Below, in pieces: positions 9,837 to 20,300 of a DNA stretch of 64,000 bases (position 1 is its first letter; each line of letters opens with the position of its first letter). The notes beneath the pieces were generated by a model. The model saw only the letters and a list, made by a program, of their open reading frames with translations. It searched no databases and had not been told where the DNA came from. The position numbers were made by a program, and so were the translations under genes. The stretch lies in NCBI GenBank assembly GCA_027578815.1, contig JANBTH010000005.1:1-64000 (forward strand). Direction: 5' to 3'. Source of the DNA: Coemansia sp. RSA 1804 (taxonomy: Eukaryota; Kickxellomycota; Kickxellomycetes; Kickxellales; Kickxellaceae).

Positions 9837-10550
9837 TTACCACTGTTGCGGCGGCGGTGGTTGATATTGCTGATATTGTTGCTGCTGATATTGCTGGTAT
9901 TGTTGCTGTTGCTGTTGCTGCTGCTGCTGCTGCTGCTCGCCCGGCATGTTCTTCTGCGCCTGCGCCGCCAGCAGCCGCTCCGCCGCAGACCCGTGCCGCT
10001 CGCCACGCGCATCCTTCTTGAAGGCAAAGTTGACAGCCACAGGCTTGTTGGCAAAGTACTGACCATTCATCGCCTCAATCGCCGCATCCGCCGCCTTAAA
10101 CGTCGCATAGCTGACAAACGCAAAGCCCTTGGAGTTCCCCGAAACCGAGTCCCTCGCAATCTTTGGAGGCTGCACCATTTGTCCAAACACGCCAAACGTA
10201 TCGTGCAGCAGCTTCTCATCGTCCACCTGCGGATCCAGGTTCCCGATGAACAGCTTGGCGCCAACATCCTGCATCCGCTTATCCGTCGACGACTTGTTGA
10301 TGCGCATGGGCTTGCCAAACAGCTTCACCATGTTCATTATCTTCACTGCGTAGTCTGCGTCCTCTGCGCTCTGGAACTCGCAGAACCCGTATCCCTGCGT
10401 TGACTGCGTGACCCGGTCCTTTGGCAGATGCACGTTGGCAACGGGTCCGGCCTGCACCATCAGCTCCCATATGAGCTCATCCGTCACTCGGTCGTCCAGG
10501 TTGCCAATGTACACCGTGGCCTCCTGGTTTCGCTCGAATTTCTGCGCCAT
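9837..10550 (-). CDS. HSH49: Splicing factor 3b subunit 4 (Hsh49/SAP49)
   Basis: A 237-aa U2 snRNP protein. Two RRM domains at about 11-88 ([23 protein letters not shown]1-like QGYGFCEF) and 98-178 ([28 protein letters not shown]). The sequence [22 protein letters not shown] is diagnostic for SF3b4, which binds pre-mRNA near the branch site with SF3b145. The C-terminal tail is polyGln/Tyr-rich (encoded around 9837-9950) and ends PPPPQQW, shorter than the Pro-rich tail of the animal protein. ATG at 10550; TATATATT at 10588-10581 lies about 38 bp upstream. Presence of a core splicing factor shows that the genome retains spliceosomal introns even though genes here appear intronless. Confidence 0.93.
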   Translation of the reverse strand: MAQKFERNQEATVYIGNLDDRVTDELIWELMVQAGPVANVHLPKDRVTQSTQGYGFCEFQSAEDADYAVKIMNMVKLFGKPMRINKSSTDKRMQDVGAKLFIGNLDPQVDDEKLLHDTFGVFGQMVQPPKIARDSVSGNSKGFAFVSYATFKAADAAIEAMNGQYFANKPVAVNFAFKKDARGERHGSAAERLLAAQAQKNMPGEQQQQQQQQQQQQYQQYQQQQYQQYQPPPPQQW

Positions 10551-10794
10551 TCCTCCTGGGTTGTTTAAAGCTCTGTAATAAATATATACTCTAGAAACTG
10601 CAAATCGGTAAATGTATGGAAAGAAGCGTCACATAATTAAAAAACATGAATAACCAGGGTTATATATACTTGCTGTTCTAGTATGGGTTTTGGGGATTAT
10701 GCAGATCGGACTCGTGACTACGTTTTAGCTACAGATTATAAAGCTATTGTGAAAATCCACGACAAAAAATAGGAACTAATGTTTACTCAACTAA

Positions 10795-12018
10795 CTATGA
10801 ACCAAAAGCCCCTTGCAAGTCGTACTCCGCAGCACCGCCGGGCTTGGTGAACACGCCAGTCTCAGTAACAATGGCAGAGATAAGCGAGGCGGGAGTGACA
10901 TCAAAGCTCGGATTCCACGCACGAGCACCCGGAGGAGCAACCTGAATACATTCCTTTTGCAGCTGATCAACAGCAGCACCAGAAGAAGACCCGCTGTTGG
11001 AGCTCTCAGCCAGAATGGATTTCTGGGTAAACCCAGTGATTGTGGTGATCTCGTTTTCATCGCGCTTCTCAATAACGATTCCCTTACCAGACGGCAACGA
11101 GAGATCAATGCTGGTCCAGGGAGCAGCCACAATGAAAAGACGGCCATGGTGCCTTGCCGTAATAGCCAGCTGGTAGGTTCCAATCTTGTTGGCAGTGTCG
11201 CCATTAGCAGCCACGCGATCGGCACCAACAACAACAGCCACGATGGAGGGGTCGCTTTGGAGAAGCGCAGAGACAGCAGAGTCGCACACAAGCGTGGAGG
11301 GAATGCCCTCGGTCAGCAGCTCGTAGCTGGTTAGTCTGGCGCCCTGGTTGTAGGGGCGGGTTTCTGTGAAGTAGACATGCTCGAGGTTTCCGATTCCCTT
11401 GTGGTACATTGATCTGATTATGCCGAGCGCGGTGCCGTGGCCTGCGGTTGCAAGTGCGCCGGTGTTGCAGTGAGTCAGAACCTTGACTCCCTCGCCGCCA
11501 CCATTACTGCTGCAATCTCCTTTCTCGCTTTGGGTCTTGATGAACTCTGCGCCGTTCTCGCCAATGCGATTGTTGGCAGCGACGTCGCGATCAAGCATGG
11601 CAACGGCATTATCCACATACGTTTGGCCGATATCAACTTCCTCCTCCTTCTGCAGCGCATCGGCAACTATCGCCTTGAGACTCGCAATGGCCTTGAACAG
11701 ATCAACTGCGGTTGGTCTCGATGTGCCCAGATAGTCCAGCTTGCTGCATATAAGCTCGGCTACGCTCTCGTTATTGCTGTTATCGTTGTTGTTGCAAAGT
11801 GCCAGAACCTCGGCGGCCAGCGACAGAGCTGCGACGATGGCGATTGCTGGGGCACCGCGCACCTGCATTGTGGCGATTGCGCGATGGCCGTCCTCGCTGT
11901 TCCTGATCTCAACGTACTCGCTGGCGTGTGGGAGAAGCAGCTGGTTGAGGATAAGCAGTCTGGGGTGCTCCCAGCGGATGGCCTGCAGCTTGCTGTTGGT
12001 GGAGGCGCCTTTAGTCAT
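10795..12018 (-). CDS. MRI1: Methylthioribose-1-phosphate isomerase
   Basis: A 407-aa enzyme of the eIF2B-like fold that converts 5-methylthioribose-1-phosphate to 5-methylthioribulose-1-phosphate in the methionine salvage cycle. Family motifs: MQVRGAPAIAI near the N-terminus, the catalytic-Cys loop HCNTGALATAGHGTALG (Cys about 183) and GADRVAANGDTANKIGTYQ carrying the catalytic Asp (about 266). The C-terminal NPSFDVTPASLI is the substrate-end signature. Asn/Glu-rich and Ser-rich inserts raise the length a little above the usual 370-410. Start at 12018 (MTKGASTNSKLQAIRWEHP) fits the family; the upstream in-frame extension is pyrimidine-rich leader. It lies 303 bp downstream of the glutamine synthetase gene in the same orientation. 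Confidence 0.93.
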   Translation of the reverse strand: MTKGASTNSKLQAIRWEHPRLLILNQLLLPHASEYVEIRNSEDGHRAIATMQVRGAPAIAIVAALSLAAEVLALCNNNDNSNNESVAELICSKLDYLGTSRPTAVDLFKAIASLKAIVADALQKEEEVDIGQTYVDNAVAMLDRDVAANNRIGENGAEFIKTQSEKGDCSSNGGGEGVKVLTHCNTGALATAGHGTALGIIRSMYHKGIGNLEHVYFTETRPYNQGARLTSYELLTEGIPSTLVCDSAVSALLQSDPSIVAVVVGADRVAANGDTANKIGTYQLAITARHHGRLFIVAAPWTSIDLSLPSGKGIVIEKRDENEITTITGFTQKSILAESSNSGSSSGAAVDQLQKECIQVAPPGARAWNPSFDVTPASLISAIVTETGVFTKPGGAAEYDLQGAFGS

Positions 12019-12321
12019 GTTAAGTGTAATAGGCTTGAAGTGCTTCTTGTTGTCGTCCCAAAGGGCCGGAGAGAAAATAGAAAAGAAAAGAAATAGAGAG
12101 TGCAGGGAAAAGGGGAAAAAGAGAGAAGCCGATCGCTTTGCAATCAAAGCGGAGAAGGGATCAAGTCTCCAGCTACAAAATCACGCAATCCAGAAACGGA
12201 TGGGTAGAAAAAGACGTGGTGCTTTCAAATAAAAAAGACTGCCAAAAAAGAAGAGAAAGAAAGAAAAGAGGACAAAAGAAGAAACACCAGATCACGCGGG
12301 ATCAGATCAGAGCAGAGCAGA
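12019..12321. other. Spacer between glutamine synthetase and MRI1
   Basis: Purine-rich on the + strand, so on the minus (transcribed) strand it is a polypyrimidine leader for MRI1. It must also hold the 3' end of the glutamine synthetase transcript. No other feature seen. Confidence 0.5.
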
Positions 12322-14592
12322 TCAGATGGTCAGCAGAAGCTCGGTGTACTTGGGCAGCGGCCAGTGCTTGTCGGCAACCACAATCTCCAGCGCATCGGCG
12401 GCGTCGCGCAGACGGTTGATGGCAGGAACAACGACGTTGCAGGCAGTCTGCGCATGCTCGTTGGCGTCGGCATCCTCGGTGGCAACGAGGTCGGCAACGG
12501 CGGCAGAGAGAAGCTTGAGCTCGGACTGCAGAGTGGAAACCAGCGGCGTCAGCTCCTCCAGCGCCGAAACCTCGGGCCCAGCATCGACCTTGAGCACGGC
12601 AAGCGCGGCAGCCGACTCGGCAATTGACTTGCGGTAGTCGAAGGCGGCAGGCAGAATCTGCTGCGCAACAAGCGTCTTGAGCGTCTCGGCCTCGATGATG
12701 ATGTCCTTGGCGTAGCGCTCGTTGAGAATGTGGTAGCGCGACCGCAGCTCGGTCTCGGTGAAGATGCCGGTCTCCTTGGTCAGCATCGCCACATGCTTGT
12801 CCTTGACGAGATACGTGAAGGCCTCGGGCGTCGACTGGATGTTGGGCAGTCCGCGGCGCGCAGCCTCGGCGGTCCATTCGGCCGAGTAGTTGTCGCCCTC
12901 GAAGCGCACAGCCTTGGTCAGCTTGATGAATTTGCGGATCACCACAAGCTTATCGTCGTCGGACGGCGCCTGCTTGGAGCCCATCTGCGCACGCAGCGCA
13001 TCGGTGATCTCGCGGATCGCAGCGGTGACGGCGCAGTTGAGCACAGTCACGGGGAACGACGGCGACTGCTTGGATCCGACCGCGCGGAACTCGAACTTGT
13101 TGCCGGTGAAGGCAAACGGCGACGTGCGGTTGCGATCCGTCAGGTCGCGCGCAATGTGCGGCAGACCCGAAACCTTGAGATCCAGAATGGTGCCGCCAAC
13201 CTTGATGGACTGGAACTGCGGCACGCTAAAGTTCTTGATGGGTCTGTTCTCCTCGATCGCATCCAGAACCTCGTTGAGCTGGTCGCCCAGGAACGCTGAG
13301 ATGATGCCTGGCGGCGCCTCCTGCGCGCCCAGACGGTGGTCGTTGGACGACGACGATATCGCCACGCGCAGCAGCGGCGCATGCTCGTGCAGCGCGCGCA
13401 GCACTGCCAGCAGGAAGATCACGAAGCGGTAGTTGGTCTCGGGCCGCACCGTCGGATCAAGCAGATTCTCGCCGCGGTCGGTGGCAATGGCCCAGTTGCA
13501 GTGCTTGCCGGATCCGTTGACGCCCTTGAACGGCTTCTCGTGGTACAGCACACGCAGGTTGTGTCTGTGCGCAACCTTGTGCAGCACATCCATCGTCTGC
13601 AGATTGTGGTCAACCGCAACCGACGCCTCCTCGAAGATTGGCGCAACCTCGAACTGCGCCGGCGCCACTTCGTTGTGGCGCGTCTTGATTGGAATTCCCA
13701 GACGCAGACACTCCAGCTCCATCTCGCTGATTGCATTCAGCACGCGACTCGGAATCCGCCCAAAGTAGTGGTCCTCCAGCTGCTGGTGCCGCGGCGGCAG
13801 CTGTCCCACAAGCGTGCGCCCCGCAATCTTCAGATCCGGCCGCAGCGAGTACATCTTGCGGTCCACGAGGAAGAACTCCTGCTCTGTGCCCAGCGTCGCG
13901 TACACGTGGCTCACGTGTGCGTCTGGCTCCAGCAGGTTGACAAGCGTCGCCGCCGCACGTGACAGCACGCTGTTGGACCGCAGCAGAACGGTCTTCTCGT
14001 CCAGCGCATCGCCGTTGTACGAGATGTACACCGACGGAATGTACAGGATGGAGGTGCCGTTGGGGCCGCGCTGCACATACATCGAGCTGGAAGTGTCCCA
14101 GATCGTGTATCCGCGCGCCTCAAACGTCGTGCGCATGCCGCCCGACGGGAACGACGAAGCGTCAGGCTCCGACTGCAGCAGCTGTCCGCCAGAGAACTGG
14201 TCGATCGGCGTCACCTCCTCGCCGCCCGGCGTGAAGTTGGTCACAAGCGACAGGAACGCATCGTGCTTCTCGGCCGTCGACCCTGTCTGCGGCTGGAACC
14301 AGTGCGTGTAGTGCGTTGCTCCGCGATCCATCGCCCACACGCGCACCGCATGCGCAATCGAGTCCGCTGTAGTCTTGTCCAGATTCTGCCTTCCGCGACG
14401 CTGCTTGAGGAAGCTGGCGAATATCGGCTTTGGCAGCGCCTTCGCCATCGTCTTCAGCGTAAACACGTTCTCTCCGAAGATCTCTGACGGGTACTTTGGC
14501 TTTCCGTCCGCCTTGCGTGGATACTCCATTTCGCGCTTCTCGCCCGTTGCCGCCGCCACAAGCGCCGCCTTGCGAAGTTCGAATCCGCTCAT
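12322..14592 (-). CDS. Type III glutamine synthetase (GSIII/GlnN-type)
   Basis: A 756-aa enzyme making glutamine from glutamate, ammonia and ATP. The architecture is that of GSIII, the large form typical of bacteria and some protists, not the roughly 360-aa GSII usual in fungi. The N-terminal GSIII region includes FGENVFTLKTMAKALPK and THYTHWFQPQTGSTAEKHDAF (about 85-125). The catalytic core follows from about 240, with GTEQEFFLVD, RHNEVAPAQFEVAP (about 306-320), KPFKGVNGSGKHCNW (about 352-366) and FEFRAVGSKQSPS (about 510). A helical C-terminal domain (about 600-756) is also GSIII-specific. Catalytic Glu/His/Arg positions look intact, so it is predicted active. ATG at 14592. A long dyad and two GATAAG sites lie upstream (14667-14672, 15055-15060), which could bind a GATA nitrogen regulator; that is inference. 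Confidence 0.93.
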   Translation of the reverse strand: MSGFELRKAALVAAATGEKREMEYPRKADGKPKYPSEIFGENVFTLKTMAKALPKPIFASFLKQRRGRQNLDKTTADSIAHAVRVWAMDRGATHYTHWFQPQTGSTAEKHDAFLSLVTNFTPGGEEVTPIDQFSGGQLLQSEPDASSFPSGGMRTTFEARGYTIWDTSSSMYVQRGPNGTSILYIPSVYISYNGDALDEKTVLLRSNSVLSRAAATLVNLLEPDAHVSHVYATLGTEQEFFLVDRKMYSLRPDLKIAGRTLVGQLPPRHQQLEDHYFGRIPSRVLNAISEMELECLRLGIPIKTRHNEVAPAQFEVAPIFEEASVAVDHNLQTMDVLHKVAHRHNLRVLYHEKPFKGVNGSGKHCNWAIATDRGENLLDPTVRPETNYRFVIFLLAVLRALHEHAPLLRVAISSSSNDHRLGAQEAPPGIISAFLGDQLNEVLDAIEENRPIKNFSVPQFQSIKVGGTILDLKVSGLPHIARDLTDRNRTSPFAFTGNKFEFRAVGSKQSPSFPVTVLNCAVTAAIREITDALRAQMGSKQAPSDDDKLVVIRKFIKLTKAVRFEGDNYSAEWTAEAARRGLPNIQSTPEAFTYLVKDKHVAMLTKETGIFTETELRSRYHILNERYAKDIIIEAETLKTLVAQQILPAAFDYRKSIAESAAALAVLKVDAGPEVSALEELTPLVSTLQSELKLLSAAVADLVATEDADANEHAQTACNVVVPAINRLRDAADALEIVVADKHWPLPKYTELLLTI

Positions 14593-16140
14593 TGTCAGAG
14601 TAGAGTAATTAGAGCTATTGAAAAGAATGAAAAGGTAGAGAAACCCCCAGCTGGGCAGTTTGATGAGATAAGATGCGAAAAAGAAATGAAGAGATAAAAG
14701 GGCAAGGTGTGTGCTGCTCTTTAAGTAGTGCTGGCTACGCAGACTGTATGCTAGGTCCTCTCTTGTTGTCTGCCGAGCATACAGTTGCGCTTATAAGCAA
14801 ATGCGCTCCTTGCCTCTTCCTCAGCCACCGGCGGTCCAAAAAGCCCCGGATTCCCACCCAACTAGTGACACACTACGGATTGACAAAAAACAGATGACAC
14901 TACACTTACTTTGCTTACTTTGATAAATAGATCCGCTTGATGGGCTGGCTTTCTCTGTTTTTGAGCAAAGCAGCTGAATAAGCACGATAGGATCGAGGTC
15001 TGGACGATAGGACAAGTAGATGAGAAAAAGAAAAGAAGAAATGAAAGGGCAAGAGATAAGAAAACTAGATGACCTTTTTTTTCTCTCCACGCCAATTGTC
15101 TTCTGTATGGGTTTTTTTCTGTTGTCAAGAACCAGCAAGCGACAAGAAACCAAAAAATAACCAAAACGAGTAGATGGAATAACAAGAATAATTGACAAGT
15201 GGGGAAACCGTTTTGTGCTCTCCACCCACCCACGATGCTGCTGCCTCCTTTTTATATTCCTCCTCATGCGTAAAAAATAAAAAACTAAAGTCAAAATGTG
15301 CTATGAAACATTTGATCACTCTTTTCCCTCCCCCTCTTTTTTTCCCTTTATCCCCTTGTCCGGAACGATGGAGAGAATGAAGGACGAGATAAAAATAAAA
15401 ATAAAGGAAAAGGCGCACCGACCAAATCAACGCCATCAACAACAACTACAAAAAAAACAACCGAGCACGCTTTGGACGCACGTCCCGCCTCAGAATGAGA
15501 AGGGAGTAGAACGGAAAGATCTCTTCGGGATGCGCACACAACAGAACACGCTGTTTGCTGCTTTGGATGATAATGACCACTCGGAAGAAAGAACTAAAGT
15601 TGGCCTGTGGTCGTGTGAGAATAAAATCCCTCCAAATAATGCAACAATATTACATCTTCTCCTCTTCGCTTTGTTGTTGCTGGCTTGTGATGTGGTCGGC
15701 TGTGGCTTACACAATACATGCCAAAAAATATTAAACAAAAAATATAAAAATAAGCGGACGCCCCTGGGAACACCTTTTCTATGACTTTCTCATTCCTGTT
15801 TGTGTTCCTGTTATTTGTGAATCTTGCTTTTCCCCCTTTTCCGGTTCGCGTTATCGGTTCCGCCATCGGCCACACAGAGCGCTCCATGCTTTTTTTTCTT
15901 TTTCCAAAAAAGGAACAATCACAAACCAAAAATTATTCACGCGCTTATCGGTTTCCCATCAGCAAATCACAGAGTGATTCAAATATAAAAACGATGATGC
16001 ATCTTCATCATTTAATTGTAATCAGTACTCTTAATCCAGAAACCGCACGTTTTAATTTAACGCCGATGATCTAAATATAAGCAAGCTCCTTTAGCCTTCG
16101 TTTCCAATGTAGCAAAGACAAGTCGCGTGTATGAATGCCT
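14593..16140. other. Long spacer upstream of glutamine synthetase
   Basis: No recognisable gene. It contains the structured dyad at 14701-14814 and GATAAG sites at 14667-14672 and 15055-15060. From 15000 to 15900 there are long pyrimidine or purine tracts that create stop-free but meaningless frames on both strands. Confidence 0.5.
14701..14814. promoter_or_regulatory. Nested dyad upstream of glutamine synthetase
   Basis: Outer arms GGCAAGG (14701-14707) and CCTTGCC (14808-14814) are perfect reverse complements. Inner arms 14738-14752 and 14776-14789 pair over 14 bp with a single bulged G (14742); their core is ACTGTATGCT/AGCATACAGT. A 10-bp palindrome GCTTATAAGC lies at 14789-14798. The whole could fold as one long hairpin in RNA, or serve as a dyad binding region about 110-220 bp before the GSIII start. 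Function is unknown. Confidence 0.5.
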
Positions 16141-16492
16141 ATCAGCCGAACGGTTTCCATTTTGGCACGTTTACATTTGTTTAACTGGACATATCCACTT
16201 CCAATTTTCCTTATTTTTCTATGTATACAGAATGTCTGGTTGCAACACATGGTAGGCAGGTGGTAAATTTATACATTTCTATTTCTTAGAGCAAGAATTT
16301 AATTATATTTGTACAAAAATAAAAGGCTTCCTGCTTAAACCTCAATTATTTAATTATATCTGGCCTATATAAATGCTTCGATTTCTGTCCATGTTTGCCA
16401 TTTTCCATTTGAACATCACTTTTTCACTTTGAATATTCGCTACACCCACCATTTGCAGCATTTTTAAATAAGAACCCTTATATTTTATAACT
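16141..16492 (+). promoter_or_regulatory. Upstream module shared with the 38.7 kb small ORF (copy 1)
   Basis: Ordered blocks match the region at 38321-38720: GGTTTC..TTTTGG.AC, CTGGACAT, CCAATTT..CTTATT, a degenerate GCA.CACATG.TA.G.AG.TG block, ATATTTGTACA, TTAAACCTC.AATT, the TATA-like GGCCTATATAAA (16362-16373) and ATATTCGCTACA (16433-16444). The TATA-like element is about 126 bp before the ATG, against about 133 bp in the other copy. Conserved order and spacing argue for common descent rather than chance AT-rich similarity. Confidence 0.7.
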
Positions 16493-16696
16493 ATGTTGTT
16501 ATCACTATCTGGACTAACAAAATATATCAAAAGATCACCTTATAAGGTGCACTTTGGACCAAATCGTAAGGAGAAATATACAAGCAATATTTATAGATTA
16601 AATATACGTGGCGAAAAAGGAATTGGAATTAAATTTAGTAATGATCATCTTAGAGAAGTATATGATATGGTAACTGAACACAACGAAAATCACTAA
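16493..16696 (+). CDS. Small protein, 67 aa, member of a two-copy family
   Basis: The ORF starts MLLSLSGLTKYIKRSPYK and is rich in Lys, Tyr, Asn and Ile, predicted soluble, without a signal peptide. It is preceded by a roughly 350-bp module that it shares with the 65-aa ORF at 38721. The C-termini also align weakly: NDHLREVYDMVTEHN here against NKHIKEAENFRQAHN there (N, H, E, H and N identical, with L/I and R/K conservative). Two ORFs of nearly equal length in the same position behind the same upstream module support a real gene. I do not recognise any known family, and the function is unknown. Confidence 0.55.
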   Translation: MLLSLSGLTKYIKRSPYKVHFGPNRKEKYTSNIYRLNIRGEKGIGIKFSNDHLREVYDMVTEHNENH

Positions 16697-17347
16697 AATC
16701 AATTGCAAGCAGCACAGGAGAAACCACGCGGTCGTCAAAGAACACGGTGAATTTTGTGTTGTATATTGTGAATTTTTATTAACAATGGGCTTCTTTTCAA
16801 ATATAATCAAGTAAGCTTTTGTCATAGGTGTTAGGTTACTTGAGTGAATGAAATAAAATTCCAATTAAAGAGTTGCAATGGCTTGTTGTGAAATATTAAA
16901 GTGTAAAATGATTAAATTGACACATGTGCCATGTTTATCTCTGAATGTGGCATATTGTGCACCTCAAGTGACAAAAGAAAGCCAATCAGCACCCTACTTT
17001 GTATCCTAGATGATCGGGGTGCATATCTGCTGAACACTAATCCAGTTAATACTATCGCATTTCTAAGGCTTCCAACAATATAAAGCATTTGGTACATATA
17101 TGAAACAGAAAATGTAAACTGTACATGTGCCAGCAATATTAATCACTGCAGTTATGCGGCAAGTATGCTCTATTAATAGTTTACCAGCTAAGCAGACAAT
17201 AACTAAAACATGATAGCTGAATAATAATAACAGCCATATAAGACAAACGCTCAAGAAAGACACCGCAGTTAAGCATTATTGTAGAGAAAACGATTAAAAA
17301 CAAACAAAAGAAAGGATGATATTGAAACAATAAAGAAGAAACTTTGT
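16697..17347. other. AT-rich spacer after the 67-aa ORF
   Basis: No gene seen. The right half should be the 3' UTR of the IQGAP gene, which ends at 17348. Confidence 0.45.
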
Positions 17348-20300
17348 TCAGGCGTAGAACTTTTTGTTGATGAGAAACACCAGCAGATTGGTGTTGACGA
17401 CAACACTGCCTTCGTACAGCGTCATGGTCTGGACATTGTCGTATTGAAGCTGAAGCAGGTCCTGCATACGGATCTCGCAGCCTCCGCCAGGCATGCGCAC
17501 GCCCATGAGGCTGACTTGCACATCGAAGACGCCGGCCTCGTCGGACGAGATAGTCAGACTGATCTTGTCGAGCTGGCGCGGCGGATAGCCCTCGACGCTG
17601 ACGATGACGCCCTTGTAGTACAGCTTCTCGGCCGAGTACTTGTACGAGCCGAACCGCGGCACACGGCCGGACCGCTGCAGGTCGCGCAAATGGAAGTACT
17701 GGCGCGTGAATGGCAGCACAGAGTGCATCCGCCGCACCTGGCGAGCCTGCGCAGCGCCAACGGAGGAGTCGCCGCCAGCAGCCAGCTTCTTCGTGCACGA
17801 ATCGAGGTACTGCTCGTACGACTGGCGCTGCGACTCGAGATAGTCGGACTTTTCGCGCAGATTCAGAAGCGTGATGCGGATGCGCCGCATCTCAGCGCGT
17901 CGCCGCTCGCGCCGCTGTGCCTTGGTGCGGATATCGCGCGCAACAGCGTTGAGCATGCCCTGGTAGCCGTCGCTGCGGCGCACTCGGAAGACGCTGGCAT
18001 ACGCCGGCCGCACGGCTGGCTGCTGCTGCTGCTGCGATGCCTGCTGCGACGCCTGCTTGCTGGAAAGGTTGTTTCCGGTGCCAATGTTGGACTTGCGCGT
18101 ACGCTCGACCCAGCGCTCGGCCTCCAGCACACGCATGGCCTTGGCAACCTGCCGCTTCAGCTCCGAGAACGTCATCAGCGCCAGCTCACGCACCACCTTC
18201 TCGCCAGGCAGCGCCGGCGGCGGCGGGCACTTCTGGCTCAACTGCTGCTGGCTTTGCTTCTTCGAGGGAGCCGGCGAGCTGCGACCTGGCACTCCAAAGG
18301 AGATCGCCTCCTGCGACTCGCGCAAAAGAGCCGCCTGCTGCTGCGCTTCCCACTGGCGCTGCCACTGCGCTGCGTGCTTCTGGCGTCTGTCCTCCAGCTT
18401 GGCCAGCTCGAGCTGAATCGTTGCGCGCCACCGCGACTCGTCAGCAGCAGCAACCGGGCGCTCGAGAATCTCCAGCAGCGATGCGCCCGACTGCACCCGC
18501 AGAATCGACAGCCACTTGCGCTTAGTCTCGAGGAACAGGCGGTGCAGCTTGGCGGCGCGCTCGGCCTTGGCATGCACTGCTTCCTTGGCCGTCGGCTGGT
18601 GCCGCAACAGCCCGCCGCCGCCGTACGACGCCTGGCTGGCCGAAATCGCCGCATCGCTCAGAATCTGCGACGCAGACGCTGCCAGCACCGACGTTGCCGC
18701 GCTGCCCGACATGATTGTAATCGCATCGTCGGCAAACCGATCCGCCAGATCAAGCTGGATTTCGTGTCGCGAGTACGGATCCACGCGGGTACGCGGCGCA
18801 GCACCCAGATCCTGAAGAATCACACGCAGTGGATCCTCAAGCACTAGCACACGCCCACCGCCGGCGCTTGCGCTGCTGGCACCGTCGGCTGCCGGTCGCT
18901 CCACAAGCACTGTGCCCTGCGGAATCGCATCCGCCAGATCAGTGTCGTCATCATCGTCCTCGCTGCCGCCCCCGCCGGCGATGCTGGCAGCCGATGCGCT
19001 CGGATCTCCGCCGGTACCGCCAGAGACGCCGGTCGCCCGCTCCTCCTCCTGCCTGCGCCGCCGCTCGATGATGCCAATGACCGCCTCGTACGACCCGAAG
19101 CGCTGCTTGATCTGCTCCGGAATCGGCGGTGCAATCTTGTCCAGATTCGCCTCCAGCGCCTGGTGTATCGCCTGGATCTCGCCAACACTCATGAGCACCG
19201 ACGGCTTGTTGAGTGTCGCCAGATCCGTGAACTCGTCAACCTGGAAGTACACCTCCGGATCCACCACCTCCGTCACCTCAAACGAGTACGACAGAAACTT
19301 GGCCGACGTGTATCCGACGTAATTGTTAAGCGGCTGCAGAAACATGTTGTCTTCGTTAAAGTGCTTGCCAACACTCACTTGGTTCAGCATCTTTGCAATC
19401 TCCGCCAGATTCTTGCGCTGAAGCGGCGAAATCGTCGTCTCGATGACATCGAACGACTCGGGCGCCACGATGGCTGGGTTGATGTAGCGGTAGTACACAA
19501 GATGCCCAACTATCTTCATCACCTGCGGCTCCGGCTCATCTGGGAACTTTGCTGTCAGCGCACTCCGCAGCTCACGCGCAATGTACCGCATGCCGTACGG
19601 CATCTGTCCCAGCGAGCTCTGGATCGCCGCTATGAATTCGTCCGCCAGCACTCGCAGCTGCCGCAGATGCCGAATAAACGTTGTGCGCGTCTCCATATCA
19701 TTGAGTGCGTCTTCGCGCGAGATATCGTATGGCCGCCGCGACTTCTCGCCAGTGCGCGACTCCTCCTCGCGGATCAGCGTGCGGTATATCGCCAGCGGAT
19801 CAGACTCTAGATCCAGGTCAGGGTCGTCAATCACCTTCTTGATCAGCGGCTGCAAAAGGTCACGCAGATACTTGCGCTCCTTGGCTCCGCGGTTGTAGTG
19901 CACAGCAAGCTTGATGAATATCGGGTTCCCGCGCAGGAACTCGGGCAGCGTGTCGATTGCGGACAGCTCGATCTGGATTGCCGCGCAGAACAGCTTCAGC
20001 AGAAGATACTCTTCGCGCGCGTTCTGCGCAAACCCAAACAGCGTCAGCACAATCGTCTCAATCAGCTTTGCAATCGAGATGTCCACGCCTGCGCTTTCGC
20101 CTGAATTCGACGATGGCTGCGCCGTCCGCAGCGACTTTGATCCGTTCTGATTCAGAAGGAACAGCAGACGCGCCAGGTACAGCGGCTGTGTCTGCAGCAA
20201 GTAAAACAGGTTCTGGTATCCTTCAAGCCGTCTGCGCGACTCCTTGTCCATATTGCGCAGCGAGTACAGCGACCCTGCACTATCCGTCATTGTTGGATAC

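Noticed and set aside
15125..15929. Overlapping ORFs of about 100-160 codons on both strands
   Set aside because: Lys/Phe/Ser-rich translations from purine and pyrimidine tracts; none has a motif or a consistent start.
17444..18847. 467-codon + strand frame over IQGAP
   Set aside because: Shadow of the IQGAP coding strand; low-complexity Leu/Arg/His-rich translation.
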